Assembly: GCA_965228265.1 (NCBI GenBank)
Contig: OZ245804.1
Coordinates: 1,488,001 to 1,552,000 of the forward strand
Length of the DNA: 64,000 bases
DNA from: GCA-2732755 sp965228265
GTDB taxonomy: Bacteria; Planctomycetota; Phycisphaerae; Phycisphaerales; UBA1924
Direction of reading: 5' to 3'
The notes beneath the pieces are model-generated. The model searched no databases and had not been told where the DNA came from. It saw nothing but the letters and a program-made list of their open reading frames with translations. Made by a program: the position numbers and the translations under genes. Shown piece by piece: positions 8,502 through 17,257 of the stretch (within the stretch, counting starts at the first letter, position 1; each line of letters starts with the position of its first letter).

Positions 8502-10166
8502 ATGCCCAGGATGACCGACTCGAGCTCAACGGATACCTCCACGACCGCCGTCTGCCGGCTTCGCCACCTGACGGGACGACGCCGACCCGTCCCGATGGAA
8601 ACCGAGCCGATCACGGTCGGTCGGCACCCGGACAACACGATCCGCCTGAAGGACGACCGGTGCAGCCGATTCCACTGTGTGATGGAGCCCAACGCCAAGG
8701 GGGTGTGGGAGCTGAGGGATCTGGGCAGCCGAAACGGGACGAAGATCAACGGGCAGAAGGTCGAGCAGGCCGAGCTGTTTCAGGGGGATGTGATCCGGAT
8801 CGGGAGCGAGGAGTTCGTGGTGGAGGTGGCCACGGCTGACGACCCGACCGAGACGTCCACGATCGAGACGCAGATGCCTAGGTGGACGAAGGAGATGCTC
8901 TCGGTCATCCAGGCGGCAGCGGGGACCGAGCCGGCCTCGATGAAGCTGATGCTGATGGACGCGAGCGGCCGGACGACCAACGCGTTGTCGGGTGATGGCG
9001 ACGGGGCGCTGGCGACGAAGCTGCTCTTGCTCGTGGCGAGCTCGACGCACGCGACGGACATCCACATCGAGCCCAAGCCGAGCCAGCACACCGTGCGGAT
9101 CCGTGTGGACGGGCAGATGGTGTGGGTGACGGACTTGCCGGCGAAGGTGGGCAAGCTGGTGACGAACCTGATTCGCACGGCGTGCAACTCCATGGACACG
9201 TCGAAGGACGCGATCATCGACGGGCACTTCTCGGTGACGTTCAAGCAGGGCCAGCAGAGCCGGGGCCGGGTGGACTACCGCGTCTCGCTGACGCCCTCGG
9301 TCAACGGGTCGAAGCTCGTGCTGCGCGTTCTGGACTTGTCGAACGTGCCGCGGAGCATCGACGACATCGGCATGCCGACGTTCATGCTCGACCGTGTGCG
9401 CCGGGTGTGCGAGCAGGACTCGGGGCTGCTCTTGGTGTGCGGTCCGACGGGCTCGGGCAAAACGACGACGCTCTACAACGCGGTGCGCGAGGTCGACCGC
9501 GAGGTGCGGAACGTGGTGACGATCGAGGACCCGGTCGAGTACGAGCTCGAGGGCGTCACGCAGATGCCGATCGACGATTCGAGGGGCAACACGTTTCACG
9601 CGCTGCTGCGGTCCGTGCTTCGGCAGGACCCGGACGTGATTCTGGTGGGTGAGATCCGCGACCCGGAGACGGCCCGCGTGGCGATGCAGGCCTCGATGAC
9701 GGGGCATCTGGTGTTCTCGACGATCCACGCCAAGGACACGATTTCGAGCGTGTTCCGATTGCTCGATCTCGGGCTAGAGCCGTATTTGGTCGCCAATAGC
9801 ATGCAGCTTGTCTTGGCGCAGCGTTTGGTGCGTGTGCTCTGCGAGCGCTGCAAGCGTGCCCACGGCGTGACGCCCGCCGAGTCGACGAAGATGGGGCGAT
9901 TCCTGGGCAGCACGAACCAGCTTTATGTCTCGACGGGGTGCCCGGCGTGTCTGCGGACGGGCTTTGCGGGCAGGCGGGCGATCTTCGAGCTGCTCGACTT
10001 CAACGACCAGCTCCGCGATGTGATCCTTGATAATCCGACCATCGCTTCGATGAAGAAGATCATCGAGCAGGGCGTCTTCACAACGCTCGAGCAGTCCGGC
10101 TGGCGGATGGCGGCTGAGGGGCTGACGACGCTGAGTGAGATCGATCGGGTCGCGGGCTCAGCGTGA
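8502..10166 (+). CDS. FHA-domain type II/IV secretion ATPase (GspE/PilB family)
   Basis: The 554-residue protein joins an N-terminal FHA domain (about 37-108, with GRHPDN, SRFH and SRNG marking the phosphothreonine pocket) to a GspE/PilB assembly ATPase. Visible motifs are Walker A GPTGSGKT at 314-321, Walker B with ILVGEIRDPE around 380-389, and a zinc-type tetracysteine at C447, C450, C480 and C483. It should power pseudopilus or pilus extension at the inner membrane. The FHA domain suggests control by Ser/Thr phosphorylation. No pilC or other gsp genes sit next to it, though a pseudopilin-like gene lies at 34760. Confidence 0.9.
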   Translation: MPRMTDSSSTDTSTTAVCRLRHLTGRRRPVPMETEPITVGRHPDNTIRLKDDRCSRFHCVMEPNAKGVWELRDLGSRNGTKINGQKVEQAELFQGDVIRIGSEEFVVEVATADDPTETSTIETQMPRWTKEMLSVIQAAAGTEPASMKLMLMDASGRTTNALSGDGDGALATKLLLLVASSTHATDIHIEPKPSQHTVRIRVDGQMVWVTDLPAKVGKLVTNLIRTACNSMDTSKDAIIDGHFSVTFKQGQQSRGRVDYRVSLTPSVNGSKLVLRVLDLSNVPRSIDDIGMPTFMLDRVRRVCEQDSGLLLVCGPTGSGKTTTLYNAVREVDREVRNVVTIEDPVEYELEGVTQMPIDDSRGNTFHALLRSVLRQDPDVILVGEIRDPETARVAMQASMTGHLVFSTIHAKDTISSVFRLLDLGLEPYLVANSMQLVLAQRLVRVLCERCKRAHGVTPAESTKMGRFLGSTNQLYVSTGCPACLRTGFAGRRAIFELLDFNDQLRDVILDNPTIASMKKIIEQGVFTTLEQSGWRMAAEGLTTLSEIDRVAGSA

Positions 10167-10784
10167 TCGGCGGCGCAGGGCGACGATCGCTGGTATTGCG
10201 ATGAGTGATGTAGCTGGCGTGGGCGCCAGAATAACGGTGTCGTTGTGAATGTACACCGGGTGTGTGCCTACATCTGAGTAGTCAAAGCTGGTTGGAAATG
10301 GATCTGTGGCGTACGCGCCGGACAGGCTTGATAGGAAAATGAGGGGTGTAAATGTGCCCGTTCCGAAAGAGCCGTTGTACACAGTTGTGAAGTTGTAGAT
10401 GATGATCGGGTTGCTGTCGTCCGGACCACCCGTACCCCAAAGAATATCATGAGCGGGGTTGAATCCTCCTGCACCTGTGATTGTGTCTCCTGAAGCAATG
10501 CCGGGGTTCGATAGCAGTAGACTGTCGGAAAAGGATGGGGTAAAGGCGTGATCTGTGATCTGCAGTCCGTCGAGGCCGACGAATGACAGGTTGAACGTAA
10601 TAGTTTCGACGACCACGGCGATCTCGTCTTGGGGGTCGATGAGCTCGGCCCAGATCTGCCAGTTGACGCTGTCGCCCGGCACGATGACGTGCTCGTCGGC
10701 GGTGATGTAGAGATTGAGGTGGGGTTCGGCGGCGGCGGAGGTCGCGGAGATGATTGTTGCGAGCGCGAAGGCTGGGTATTTCAT
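10158..10784 (-). CDS. Secreted protein with PEP-CTERM-like tail
   Basis: The 208-residue protein has an N-terminal signal peptide (cleavage near Ala19) and a body rich in Asn, Thr, Gly and Ser. The C-terminus has the PEP-CTERM layout: APTP, a hydrophobic stretch and RRRSR. This tail is normally cut by an exosortase to attach or release the protein at the surface. The gene is AT-richer than its neighbours. Its last nine bases overlap the 3' end of the convergent ATPase gene. The tail is a weak match (no exact PEP), so the sorting assignment is less sure than that of the PEP-CTERM proteins at 49721, 61921 and 62841. Confidence 0.75.
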   Translation of the reverse strand: MKYPAFALATIISATSAAAEPHLNLYITADEHVIVPGDSVNWQIWAELIDPQDEIAVVVETITFNLSFVGLDGLQITDHAFTPSFSDSLLLSNPGIASGDTITGAGGFNPAHDILWGTGGPDDSNPIIIYNFTTVYNGSFGTGTFTPLIFLSSLSGAYATDPFPTSFDYSDVGTHPVYIHNDTVILAPTPATSLIAIPAIVALRRRSR

Positions 10785-10835
10785 GAGCCCAGTGTAAATC
10801 GCAAGGCTGGGTTTCCCAAGCGATTCTGCAAGGAT

Positions 10836-11600
10836 TCACAATCTCATGTCCCTCCAAGCGGGGAAGGTCGCTCTCCAGTTGTGGAGGAGCTTGGGGTCGA
10901 TCTCGACGCTGAGCGTGCCGGGCTGGTCGGTGAGTTCGCCGAGGATGTCGCCCTTGGGGCTGATGGCGATGGAGCCGCCAGAGTAGGGCAGGTGGGGGTC
11001 GGAGCCCGTGCGGTTGACAGCGAGGACGAAGGCCTGGTTCTCGATGGCTCTGGCGATCGAGAGGGCGCGCCAGTGGTGCTGGCGGGGGCTGGGCCAGTTG
11101 GCGCCGAAGGCGAAGATCTGAGCGCCCAGTTTGAGTCCCCGGCGGAAGAGCTCCGGGAAACGCAGGTCGTAGCAGATCGCGGGGCAGACTGTCAGGTCGT
11201 TCCATTGGTAGGTGAGGACGTCTTGGCCTGCCTGAAAGAATTCGGGCTCGCGGCCGAAGGTGAACGGGTGGATTTTGCGGTACTCGCAGAGGAGCTTTTC
11301 GTCCGGCGCGACGATGGTGGCGGCGTTGAAGGCCTTGTCGCAGTCGCAGGGCCTGAGGGTTCGGCTGCCCTGGATCGTGACGCCGAGGTCGTCGGCGAGA
11401 CCCAGCAGGAACCGGAGCGTGCGGTCTTGGGTGTCGGCGTTCTTTTCTGTGCGGAAGCTAAAGCCCGTGTCGAAGAGTTCTGGGAGGACGACGAGGTCGC
11501 CCGGGTCGGGGCTGGCTGAGTCGAGTGCCCTTTCGACGAGTCGGTAGTTGGCGTTGTGGTCTTCCCAGACGAGGTCGAGTTGGAGGAGGTGGGCTCGCAT
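10836..11600 (-). CDS. Carbon-nitrogen hydrolase, omega-amidase/YafV type
   Basis: The 254-residue protein is a nitrilase-superfamily amidase. Its catalytic triad is visible as Glu41 (LPELFDTGF), Lys109 (EYRKIHPF) and Cys143 (AICYDLRFPE). The motif set and length match YafV/Nit2 omega-amidases, which hydrolyse 2-oxoglutaramate or similar products of metabolite repair. The gene is divergent from maf. The substrate is inferred from the family only. Confidence 0.85.
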   Translation of the reverse strand: MRAHLLQLDLVWEDHNANYRLVERALDSASPDPGDLVVLPELFDTGFSFRTEKNADTQDRTLRFLLGLADDLGVTIQGSRTLRPCDCDKAFNAATIVAPDEKLLCEYRKIHPFTFGREPEFFQAGQDVLTYQWNDLTVCPAICYDLRFPELFRRGLKLGAQIFAFGANWPSPRQHHWRALSIARAIENQAFVLAVNRTGSDPHLPYSGGSIAISPKGDILGELTDQPGTLSVEIDPKLLHNWRATFPAWRDMRL

Positions 11601-11663
11601 CGTGGCACGATAGCAGGGGGCTGGCGGGGTCGGCTTGGCGCTACGATTGGGCCGGAGAAACGC

Positions 11664-12293
11664 GTGTCATCAGCGAAGGACAACCCGGCCGGGCTCGTAC
11701 TGGCGAGCCAGAGCCCCAGACGTCGGCAACTGCTGACCGAGGCGGGGTATGCGTTTACGGTGCCGACGCGGCTTGTGGACGATGGGCGGCTGATCTCCGG
11801 GGCGGTTTCGCCGGGCGACTGGGTGATGGCTCTTGCGTACCTGAAGGCGGCGGGCGCATCGGGCGGCATCGGGCCGGGCTCGGTGGTGCTCGGGGCGGAC
11901 ACGATCTGTGTGTCGACGGACGGGAAGATCGACGAGCTGATCGGTCAGCCGCGGGATGCCGAGCACGCCGAGGCGATTCTACGTTCGTTCATCGGTCGCG
12001 AGCACGCGGTGGTGACGGGCGTTGCGATTCTGATTCCCGACACGGGCGAGCGTGAGCTGTTGCTCGACGAGGCGATCGTGACGTGGGGCGAAGTGAGCGA
12101 CGAGGAGATCGCGTCGTACATCGACACGGGGCTCTGGCGGGGCAAGGCCGGGGCGTACAACCTGCGCGAGCGGCTCGATGCGGGCTGGGCGATCGAGTAT
12201 GAGGGTGATCCGACCTCGATCATGGGTCTGCCGATGGAGTTGCTGAGGCAGAAGCTCCCGGCGTGGGGTATCGAGCCGGGTGTGGCGGCGTGA
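11664..12293 (+). CDS. maf: Maf-family nucleoside triphosphate pyrophosphatase
   Basis: Hydrolyses non-canonical or excess nucleotides (dTTP/UTP type in the family). The 209-residue protein has the signature LASQSPRRRQLL near the start, then GADTI, RGKAGAYNLRE and GDPTSIMGLP. The GTG start at 11664 is preceded by GGAG at a good distance and lies just before the conserved N-terminus. Earlier in-frame codons overlap the region upstream of the divergent nitrilase gene. It overlaps the next gene by four bases (GTGA), starting a run that continues through lpxK. Confidence 0.88.
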   Translation: MSSAKDNPAGLVLASQSPRRRQLLTEAGYAFTVPTRLVDDGRLISGAVSPGDWVMALAYLKAAGASGGIGPGSVVLGADTICVSTDGKIDELIGQPRDAEHAEAILRSFIGREHAVVTGVAILIPDTGERELLLDEAIVTWGEVSDEEIASYIDTGLWRGKAGAYNLRERLDAGWAIEYEGDPTSIMGLPMELLRQKLPAWGIEPGVAA

Positions 12294-12757
12294 TTCTGGC
12301 GGCGACGGGACCGGCGCTGCCTTTGTGGATCGTGCTGCCGCCGTGCGTGCTGTTGATGCTGATTCTGGCGGGGTATGTGCAGGCTCTGCGTGAGGCGGAG
12401 GTGCCGGAGTCGCGTCGGCGGATTCGGACGCTTGGCAGCGTGACGATGATGCTGACCCAGCCGTTGATTGTGTACCTGTTCGCGATCGCCACGCCGGCCA
12501 ACGCGCGGACGTTCATGCTGACGTGGGCGCTGCTCATCGGTCTGCTCGGGATGCTTGTCGTGCTGGCGCTGCTGGATGTGGTGAACAACCTGCGGATCAG
12601 CGCGAGCGCAAGGCAAGAGTTTCGGGCGGAGCTTCAGAGCCTGGAGGAGGATGTCAGGCGCGTGATGGCCGAGCGCCAGGCGGAGATGGGGGATGAGGCG
12701 AAGGAAGGCCCGGACCTCAGGCTGACCGAGAGCGAGCGTCCGGAGCAGAGCGAATGA
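12290..12757 (+). CDS. Small three-helix membrane protein
   Basis: The 155-residue protein has three hydrophobic segments at about 10-30, 48-70 and 78-102. A charged helical tail follows and probably faces the cytoplasm. No family is recognised. The start is taken as the GTG overlapping the maf stop; another in-frame GTG at 12263 would add nine residues. It overlaps lpxK by an ATGA, so it belongs to the same transcript and may serve envelope biogenesis. Confidence 0.7.
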   Translation: MILAATGPALPLWIVLPPCVLLMLILAGYVQALREAEVPESRRRIRTLGSVTMMLTQPLIVYLFAIATPANARTFMLTWALLIGLLGMLVVLALLDVVNNLRISASARQEFRAELQSLEEDVRRVMAERQAEMGDEAKEGPDLRLTESERPEQSE

Positions 12758-13779
12758 CGGGCGGGCTTGCGCATCTGCTGCTCTCGCCCGTGAGCGCGCT
12801 GTACAAGCGCGAGATCACGCGTCGCAACGCGAAGTACGACCGGGGCGAGGGCGTGGTGACGCTCGATCGGCCGGTGATCAGCATCGGGAATCTGTCGGTG
12901 GGGGGGACGGGCAAATCGCCCACGGTGGCGATGGTCGTGCGCACGCTGCGCGAGGCGGGGTTCTGGCCCGCGGTGGCGATGCGGGGCTACGGCTCGGGCA
13001 AGACCGAGCACGGGTCCTCCGACGAGGCGGACGAGTACCGGGCGCTCTTCCCGGATCTGCCCATCGTGGCGCAGCCCAACCGCACGCTCGGTCTGATCGA
13101 GCTCTTTGGGACCGAGGAGGGCGAGCGTGTCGACACGATCGTGCTGGACGACGGCTTTCAGCATCGCAGGCTCGCGCGCCAGGTGGATGTCGTGCTGATC
13201 GATTGCACGCGCAGCCCGATCGAGGATGCGCTGCTGCCGGCGGGTCGGCTGCGGGAGACGATGGACTCGCTCGCGCGTGCGCACGCGGTGATCCTGACAC
13301 ACGCCGAGTCGGTGAGCGACGCGGAGATCGAGCAGATCCTGCGCGCGGTGCTGGACGTGAAGCGGGATCTGGTGATCGCGGTGAGCGAGCACGCGTGGGG
13401 CGGCCTGGATGTGACGGGCGAGGAGGGGCCGATGCCCGTGGGCTGGCTGGCGGGCAAGCGCGTGGTGGGGGTGTGCGCGATCGGGAATCCGGGGCCATTC
13501 TTCGAGGCGCTCAAGGCGAATGCGGGCGAGGTGGTGGGAGAGATCCGCCTGCGTGATCACGACCCGTACCGCGGCGCGACGGTGCAGCGCATCGTCTTAG
13601 CTGCTCAGAACGCCGACGCGATCGTGTGCACGGCCAAGGACTGGAGCAAGCTTCGGCATGTCGAGCCGAATCGGTGGCCCGTGCCCGTTGTGCGGCCCGG
13701 TCTCACGCTCAGGATGCGGACAGGCGAGCGGGAGCTTTCGGATCTGATTCTGAGGGCGGCCCGGACGGGGGTGGAATAA
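12754..13779 (+). CDS. lpxK: Tetraacyldisaccharide 4'-kinase
   Basis: Phosphorylates the lipid A disaccharide precursor at the 4' position, at the inner membrane. The 341-residue protein has an N-terminal amphipathic region, the Walker A block SIGNLSVGGTGKSP around 43-56 and the LpxK hallmark DDGFQHRRL. Length fits the family (310-340). Together with hldE nine bases downstream it indicates a lipopolysaccharide-type outer membrane. The ATG overlaps the stop of the small membrane protein gene. Confidence 0.93.
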   Translation: MTGGLAHLLLSPVSALYKREITRRNAKYDRGEGVVTLDRPVISIGNLSVGGTGKSPTVAMVVRTLREAGFWPAVAMRGYGSGKTEHGSSDEADEYRALFPDLPIVAQPNRTLGLIELFGTEEGERVDTIVLDDGFQHRRLARQVDVVLIDCTRSPIEDALLPAGRLRETMDSLARAHAVILTHAESVSDAEIEQILRAVLDVKRDLVIAVSEHAWGGLDVTGEEGPMPVGWLAGKRVVGVCAIGNPGPFFEALKANAGEVVGEIRLRDHDPYRGATVQRIVLAAQNADAIVCTAKDWSKLRHVEPNRWPVPVVRPGLTLRMRTGERELSDLILRAARTGVE

Positions 13780-13788
13780 ACTCGTGCC

Positions 13789-15261
13789 ATGACTTCACTG
13801 ATCGAGGCAATCTCAAGGCTCGGGCCCTTCCGGGCGCTCGTTGTGGGCGACCTGATGCTCGACGAGCTTCTCTACGGCGACGCGGACCGGCTCAGCAACG
13901 ATGCGCCGGTGCCCGTGCTGCACGTCCGGCGTTCCGAACACCGGCCGGGCGGGGCGGCCAACGTGTGCCTGAACCTGATCGCGATGGGCGGCGAGGCGCG
14001 GGTCTTCGGTGTCACGGGCGATGACGCGGAGGGGCGCAAGCTCCGCGAGGCGCTCACGAAAGAGGGCGTGGGCTGCGAGGGGATCGTGGTGGACGGGTCG
14101 CGGCCGACGACGGTCAAACGGTCGCTGATCGGTCTGGCGCAGCACAGGCACCCGCAGAAGATGTTCCGCGTGGATTTCGAATCGACCGAGCCGCTGGGTG
14201 GCGAGGCGTCCGAACGTCTGCTCGCGGCCTTCGACGCGGCGCTGGCGGACGCGGATGTGGTGTGCATCGAGGATTACAACAAGGGTGTGTGCTCGGAGGC
14301 GTTGTGCCAGGAGGTGATCCGGCGGGCGCGTGCGGCTGGCAAGGCTGTGCTCGTGGACCCGGCTTCGGTTGCCGATTACGCGAAGTACCGCGGCGCGACG
14401 TGCATCACGCCCAACCGCACCGAGGCGGAGAAGGCCACGGGCATGCGCGCGGGCTCGATGGATGAGAACAACGCGATCGCTCGCACGCTGCTGGATGGGC
14501 TGGATCTGGAGTCGGTGGTGGTGACGCTCGATCGTCACGGGGCGCTGCTGCTTGAGCGGGGCGAGGAAGCGGTCAACGTGCCGACGGTCGCCAGGCAGGT
14601 GTACGACGTCACCGGCGCGGGCGACATGGTGCTGGCAGGCCTGGCTGCGAGCATCGGGTGCGGGCTGGATTGGCTGAGCGCGGTGGGCGTGGCCAACGTG
14701 GCGGCTGGGCTCGAGGTCGAGATCTTCGGCGTCGAGCCGATCCCCCTGGCGCGGATCCGTCACGAGGTGCTCAAGCAATCGGGCAAGCTGCAGGGCAAGC
14801 TGCGATCGGCCGAGCAGGCCCGGCTCGAAGCGGACGTTGTGCGCAAGACGGGCGGCAAGGTCGTTTTCACCAACGGGTGTTTCGACATCATCCACGCGGG
14901 GCACATATCGATGCTGGAGAAATCGGCCTCGCACGGCGCGATGCTGATCGTGGGGCTCAACGACGACGACTCGGTCAAGCGTCTCAAGGGGCCGAGCAGG
15001 CCGGTCAACACGCTCGAAGACCGGGCGCGCGTGCTCGGGGCGCTCGGGTGCGTGGACGCGGTGGTGCCCTTCGGCGAGGACACGCCGATTCGGCTGATCG
15101 AGGAGATCAAGCCCGATGTGCTCATCAAGGGGGCCGACTACACACGCGAGACGGTGGTGGGGCACGAGATCGTCGAGTCCTACGGCGGGAGCATCGTGCT
15201 CATCGACCTCGTCGAGGGCAAGAGCACGACGGGCACGATCGAGCGGATGAAGGCCAAGTGA
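13789..15261 (+). CDS. hldE: Bifunctional heptose-7-phosphate kinase / heptose-1-phosphate adenylyltransferase
   Basis: Makes ADP-heptose for the LPS inner core. The 490-residue protein has a PfkB-type kinase half (about 1-330), with GGAANV near 54-59 and the catalytic TGAGD at 275-279. A nucleotidyltransferase half follows, with FTNGCFDIIHAGH at 360-372. The order and length match E. coli HldE. It lies nine bases after lpxK, in keeping with a shared envelope operon. ADP-heptose made here would also be a substrate for other surface heptosylation, so its end product in this organism is inferred. Confidence 0.93.
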   Translation: MTSLIEAISRLGPFRALVVGDLMLDELLYGDADRLSNDAPVPVLHVRRSEHRPGGAANVCLNLIAMGGEARVFGVTGDDAEGRKLREALTKEGVGCEGIVVDGSRPTTVKRSLIGLAQHRHPQKMFRVDFESTEPLGGEASERLLAAFDAALADADVVCIEDYNKGVCSEALCQEVIRRARAAGKAVLVDPASVADYAKYRGATCITPNRTEAEKATGMRAGSMDENNAIARTLLDGLDLESVVVTLDRHGALLLERGEEAVNVPTVARQVYDVTGAGDMVLAGLAASIGCGLDWLSAVGVANVAAGLEVEIFGVEPIPLARIRHEVLKQSGKLQGKLRSAEQARLEADVVRKTGGKVVFTNGCFDIIHAGHISMLEKSASHGAMLIVGLNDDDSVKRLKGPSRPVNTLEDRARVLGALGCVDAVVPFGEDTPIRLIEEIKPDVLIKGADYTRETVVGHEIVESYGGSIVLIDLVEGKSTTGTIERMKAK

Positions 15262-15268
15262 GCTCGTT

Positions 15269-15670
15269 GTGAGACACGTTGCCGTCGTGCACCGGAAGTA
15301 TGCCGAGCTGATTCTTTCGGGTCAGAAGACCGCCGAGCTCCGCCTCACGAAGAACCGCGTCGCGCCGTATGGACGCGTGCAGCAGGGCGACAGCGTGTTT
15401 ATCAAGATCGCCTCCGGACCCGTGTGCTGCTGCGCGAGGGTTCGGCTTGTCGAGCAGTACGAGGATCTGAGCCCGGCTGAGATTGCGCGGCTGCGCTCGG
15501 AATTGAACGAAGCTGTGATGGGCGAGAGCGCGTACTGGGAGCTCAAGCGCACAGCGCGGTACGCTACGGTGATGCACCTGACGGATGTGCAGCCGTGCGA
15601 CGAAGCGCCGGGGTATGCCGAGGCCCGCGCGGGGAACCCGCGTTCGGCGTGGCTTGTTCTGGAGGGCTGA
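15269..15670 (+). CDS. ASCH-domain protein
   Basis: The 133-residue protein has the ASCH/PUA-like opening, with a GQKTAELRLTKNR block near 18-30 and a following beta strand GDSVFIK. ASCH domains are thought to bind RNA or act on modified nucleosides. It starts at a GTG seven bases after the hldE stop, so it rides on the envelope operon. No catalytic role can be fixed from the sequence. Its stop lies two bases before the 3' end of the convergent oxidoreductase gene. Confidence 0.7.
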   Translation: MRHVAVVHRKYAELILSGQKTAELRLTKNRVAPYGRVQQGDSVFIKIASGPVCCCARVRLVEQYEDLSPAEIARLRSELNEAVMGESAYWELKRTARYATVMHLTDVQPCDEAPGYAEARAGNPRSAWLVLEG

Positions 15671-15672
15671 CG

Positions 15673-16725
15673 TTACGACCAGTCGAAGACGAGCTTGCCG
15701 AACTGCTTGCCCTCTTCGAGATGCGACCAGGCCTTGGACGCGTCTTCGGGTTTGAAAACGGTGTCGACGACGGCTCCGACCTTCTTGGCACTGAAGAGAG
15801 CCGCGACCTCGCGGAACTCCTCGTTGGAGCCCATGGTTGAGCCGAGCAGGCGGAGCTGGTTCCAGAAAAGGCGGGCCAGGTCCGTGGTGGCGTCGGGGCC
15901 CGTGGTGCATCCGGGCGAGACGTACGCGCCGCCCCGTGCGAGCGATTTGATGCAGTTGAGATGCGTGGCCTTGCCTGTGGAGTCAACGACCATATCGACG
16001 CCGCGTTTGTGCGTGATCGCGCGGACTTCTTTCGACCAGTCCTGTCCCTCGTCGAGGATCGTGTGATCGGCGCCGAGCGCGAGGGCTTTGTCGAGTTTCC
16101 ACTGGTGTCGGCTGGTGACGATCGTGGGGCAGCCGCGATGCTTGGCGAGCGCCAGGGCGCTGGTGGCGACGCCTCCTCCGATGCCGGTGATGAGGACGAG
16201 CTGCCCGGGCAGGAGCTGGCCCTTGGTGAACATCATCGAGTAGGCGGTGAGGCTGGTCAGGCCGAAGGCCGCGGCCTCGAAGGCGTCGCAGTCGTCGGGC
16301 ACGGGCGCGAGGTTGTCTGCGGGCATGAGGAACTGCTCGGCGTGCATGCCCTGGTGGTGCTCGCCGATGAGTTCGTACTCGGGCGCGAGTGTGCTGCCCG
16401 GGATGCCGTCGATACTGGCCGGTTGCGGGACGCGCGTGGCTGCGTTGACGATGACGCGCCGGCCGATCCAGTCATCGCTGACGCCTTCGCCGACGGCTTC
16501 GACTGTGCCGCAGGCGTCGCAGCCCGAGATGCGCGGGTATTCGAGCCTGAGCCCCGGGACACCTCGCCCGACCCAGAGATCCATGTGATTCATCGCGGAG
16601 GCGAGCGTTTTGATGCGGACTTCACCCGCGCCGGGCTGGCCGACGTCCGGCCAGTCGGTCTGGAAGGTGATGTTGGGTGGGACGGGCGAGCCTTGCTTGG
16701 TGATGACGATGGCTTTCATGGGCAA
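15673..16725 (-). CDS. Medium-chain dehydrogenase/reductase, quinone-oxidoreductase type
   Basis: The 350-residue protein has the MDR layout: an N-terminal GroES-like half with a HMDLWVGRG loop, and a C-terminal Rossmann half with ITGIGGGVATSAL binding NADP(H). The Cys cluster of the structural zinc seen in true alcohol dehydrogenases is missing, which favours the quinone oxidoreductase-like branch. The substrate is unknown. It lies downstream of rplS but behind a clear terminator, so it is probably expressed on its own. Confidence 0.85.
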   Translation of the reverse strand: MPMKAIVITKQGSPVPPNITFQTDWPDVGQPGAGEVRIKTLASAMNHMDLWVGRGVPGLRLEYPRISGCDACGTVEAVGEGVSDDWIGRRVIVNAATRVPQPASIDGIPGSTLAPEYELIGEHHQGMHAEQFLMPADNLAPVPDDCDAFEAAAFGLTSLTAYSMMFTKGQLLPGQLVLITGIGGGVATSALALAKHRGCPTIVTSRHQWKLDKALALGADHTILDEGQDWSKEVRAITHKRGVDMVVDSTGKATHLNCIKSLARGGAYVSPGCTTGPDATTDLARLFWNQLRLLGSTMGSNEEFREVAALFSAKKVGAVVDTVFKPEDASKAWSHLEEGKQFGKLVFDWS

Positions 16726-16735
16726 CGGTAGGGCA

Positions 16736-16767
16736 GAAAAACAAACAACCCGCTGTGGAGCGGGTTG
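16736..16767 (-). terminator. Terminator after rplS
   Basis: On the minus strand CAACCCGCT-CCACAGCGGGTTG forms a stable hairpin (plus-strand positions 16746-16767) followed by TTTGTTTTT. It sits about 30 bases beyond the rplS stop and would close the rpsP-trmD-rplS transcript. Confidence 0.85.
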
Positions 16768-16795
16768 CGTGGTGATTCGGGTTGAAGCGTTCGGT

Positions 16796-17185
16796 TTACT
16801 GAACGGTCTTCATGCCTTCGACGTGCTTCATGCCGCGGCGGCGGTCGCGGAGGCGGCGGCTCTTGCCGACGCGGTCGCGGAGGTAGTAGAGCTTGGCCCG
16901 GCGAGCGTCGCCGCGACGGACGACCTCGAACTTGGCGATCAGCGGGCTGTTGATGGGCCACGTGCGCTCGACGCCGATGTTGTCGACGATGCGGCGGACG
17001 GTGATCATCTCCTGGATGCCCCGGCCCTTGCGGCTGATGAGCACGCCCTGGAAGACCTGCACGCGTTCCTTCTCGCCTTCGACGATTCGGGCGTGCACGT
17101 TGATCGTGTCGCCGACGTCCATGCGGGGAAGATCGGATTTGATCTGGTCGGCGGTCAGGCTCTCGAGCAGCTGTTGCGTGCCCAT
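16796..17185 (-). CDS. rplS: 50S ribosomal protein L19
   Basis: The 129-residue protein binds at the 30S-50S interface. Family landmarks are visible: VGDTINVHARI near 24-34, ERVQVFQGVLI, RKGRGIQEMITVRRI and the basic tail RAKLYYLRDRVGKSRRLRD. Length is slightly above the usual 115 because of extra residues at the C-terminus. It follows trmD as in most bacteria, and is closed by the terminator at 16736-16767. Confidence 0.96.
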   Translation of the reverse strand: MGTQQLLESLTADQIKSDLPRMDVGDTINVHARIVEGEKERVQVFQGVLISRKGRGIQEMITVRRIVDNIGVERTWPINSPLIAKFEVVRRGDARRAKLYYLRDRVGKSRRLRDRRRGMKHVEGMKTVQ

Positions 17186-17257
17186 GGCGGGGTCTCACAA
17201 GTCTAAAGGTCTTCAGAATCGCGGCTTCGGGCCCACCCTGGCCGCGCGGACGGGAGT

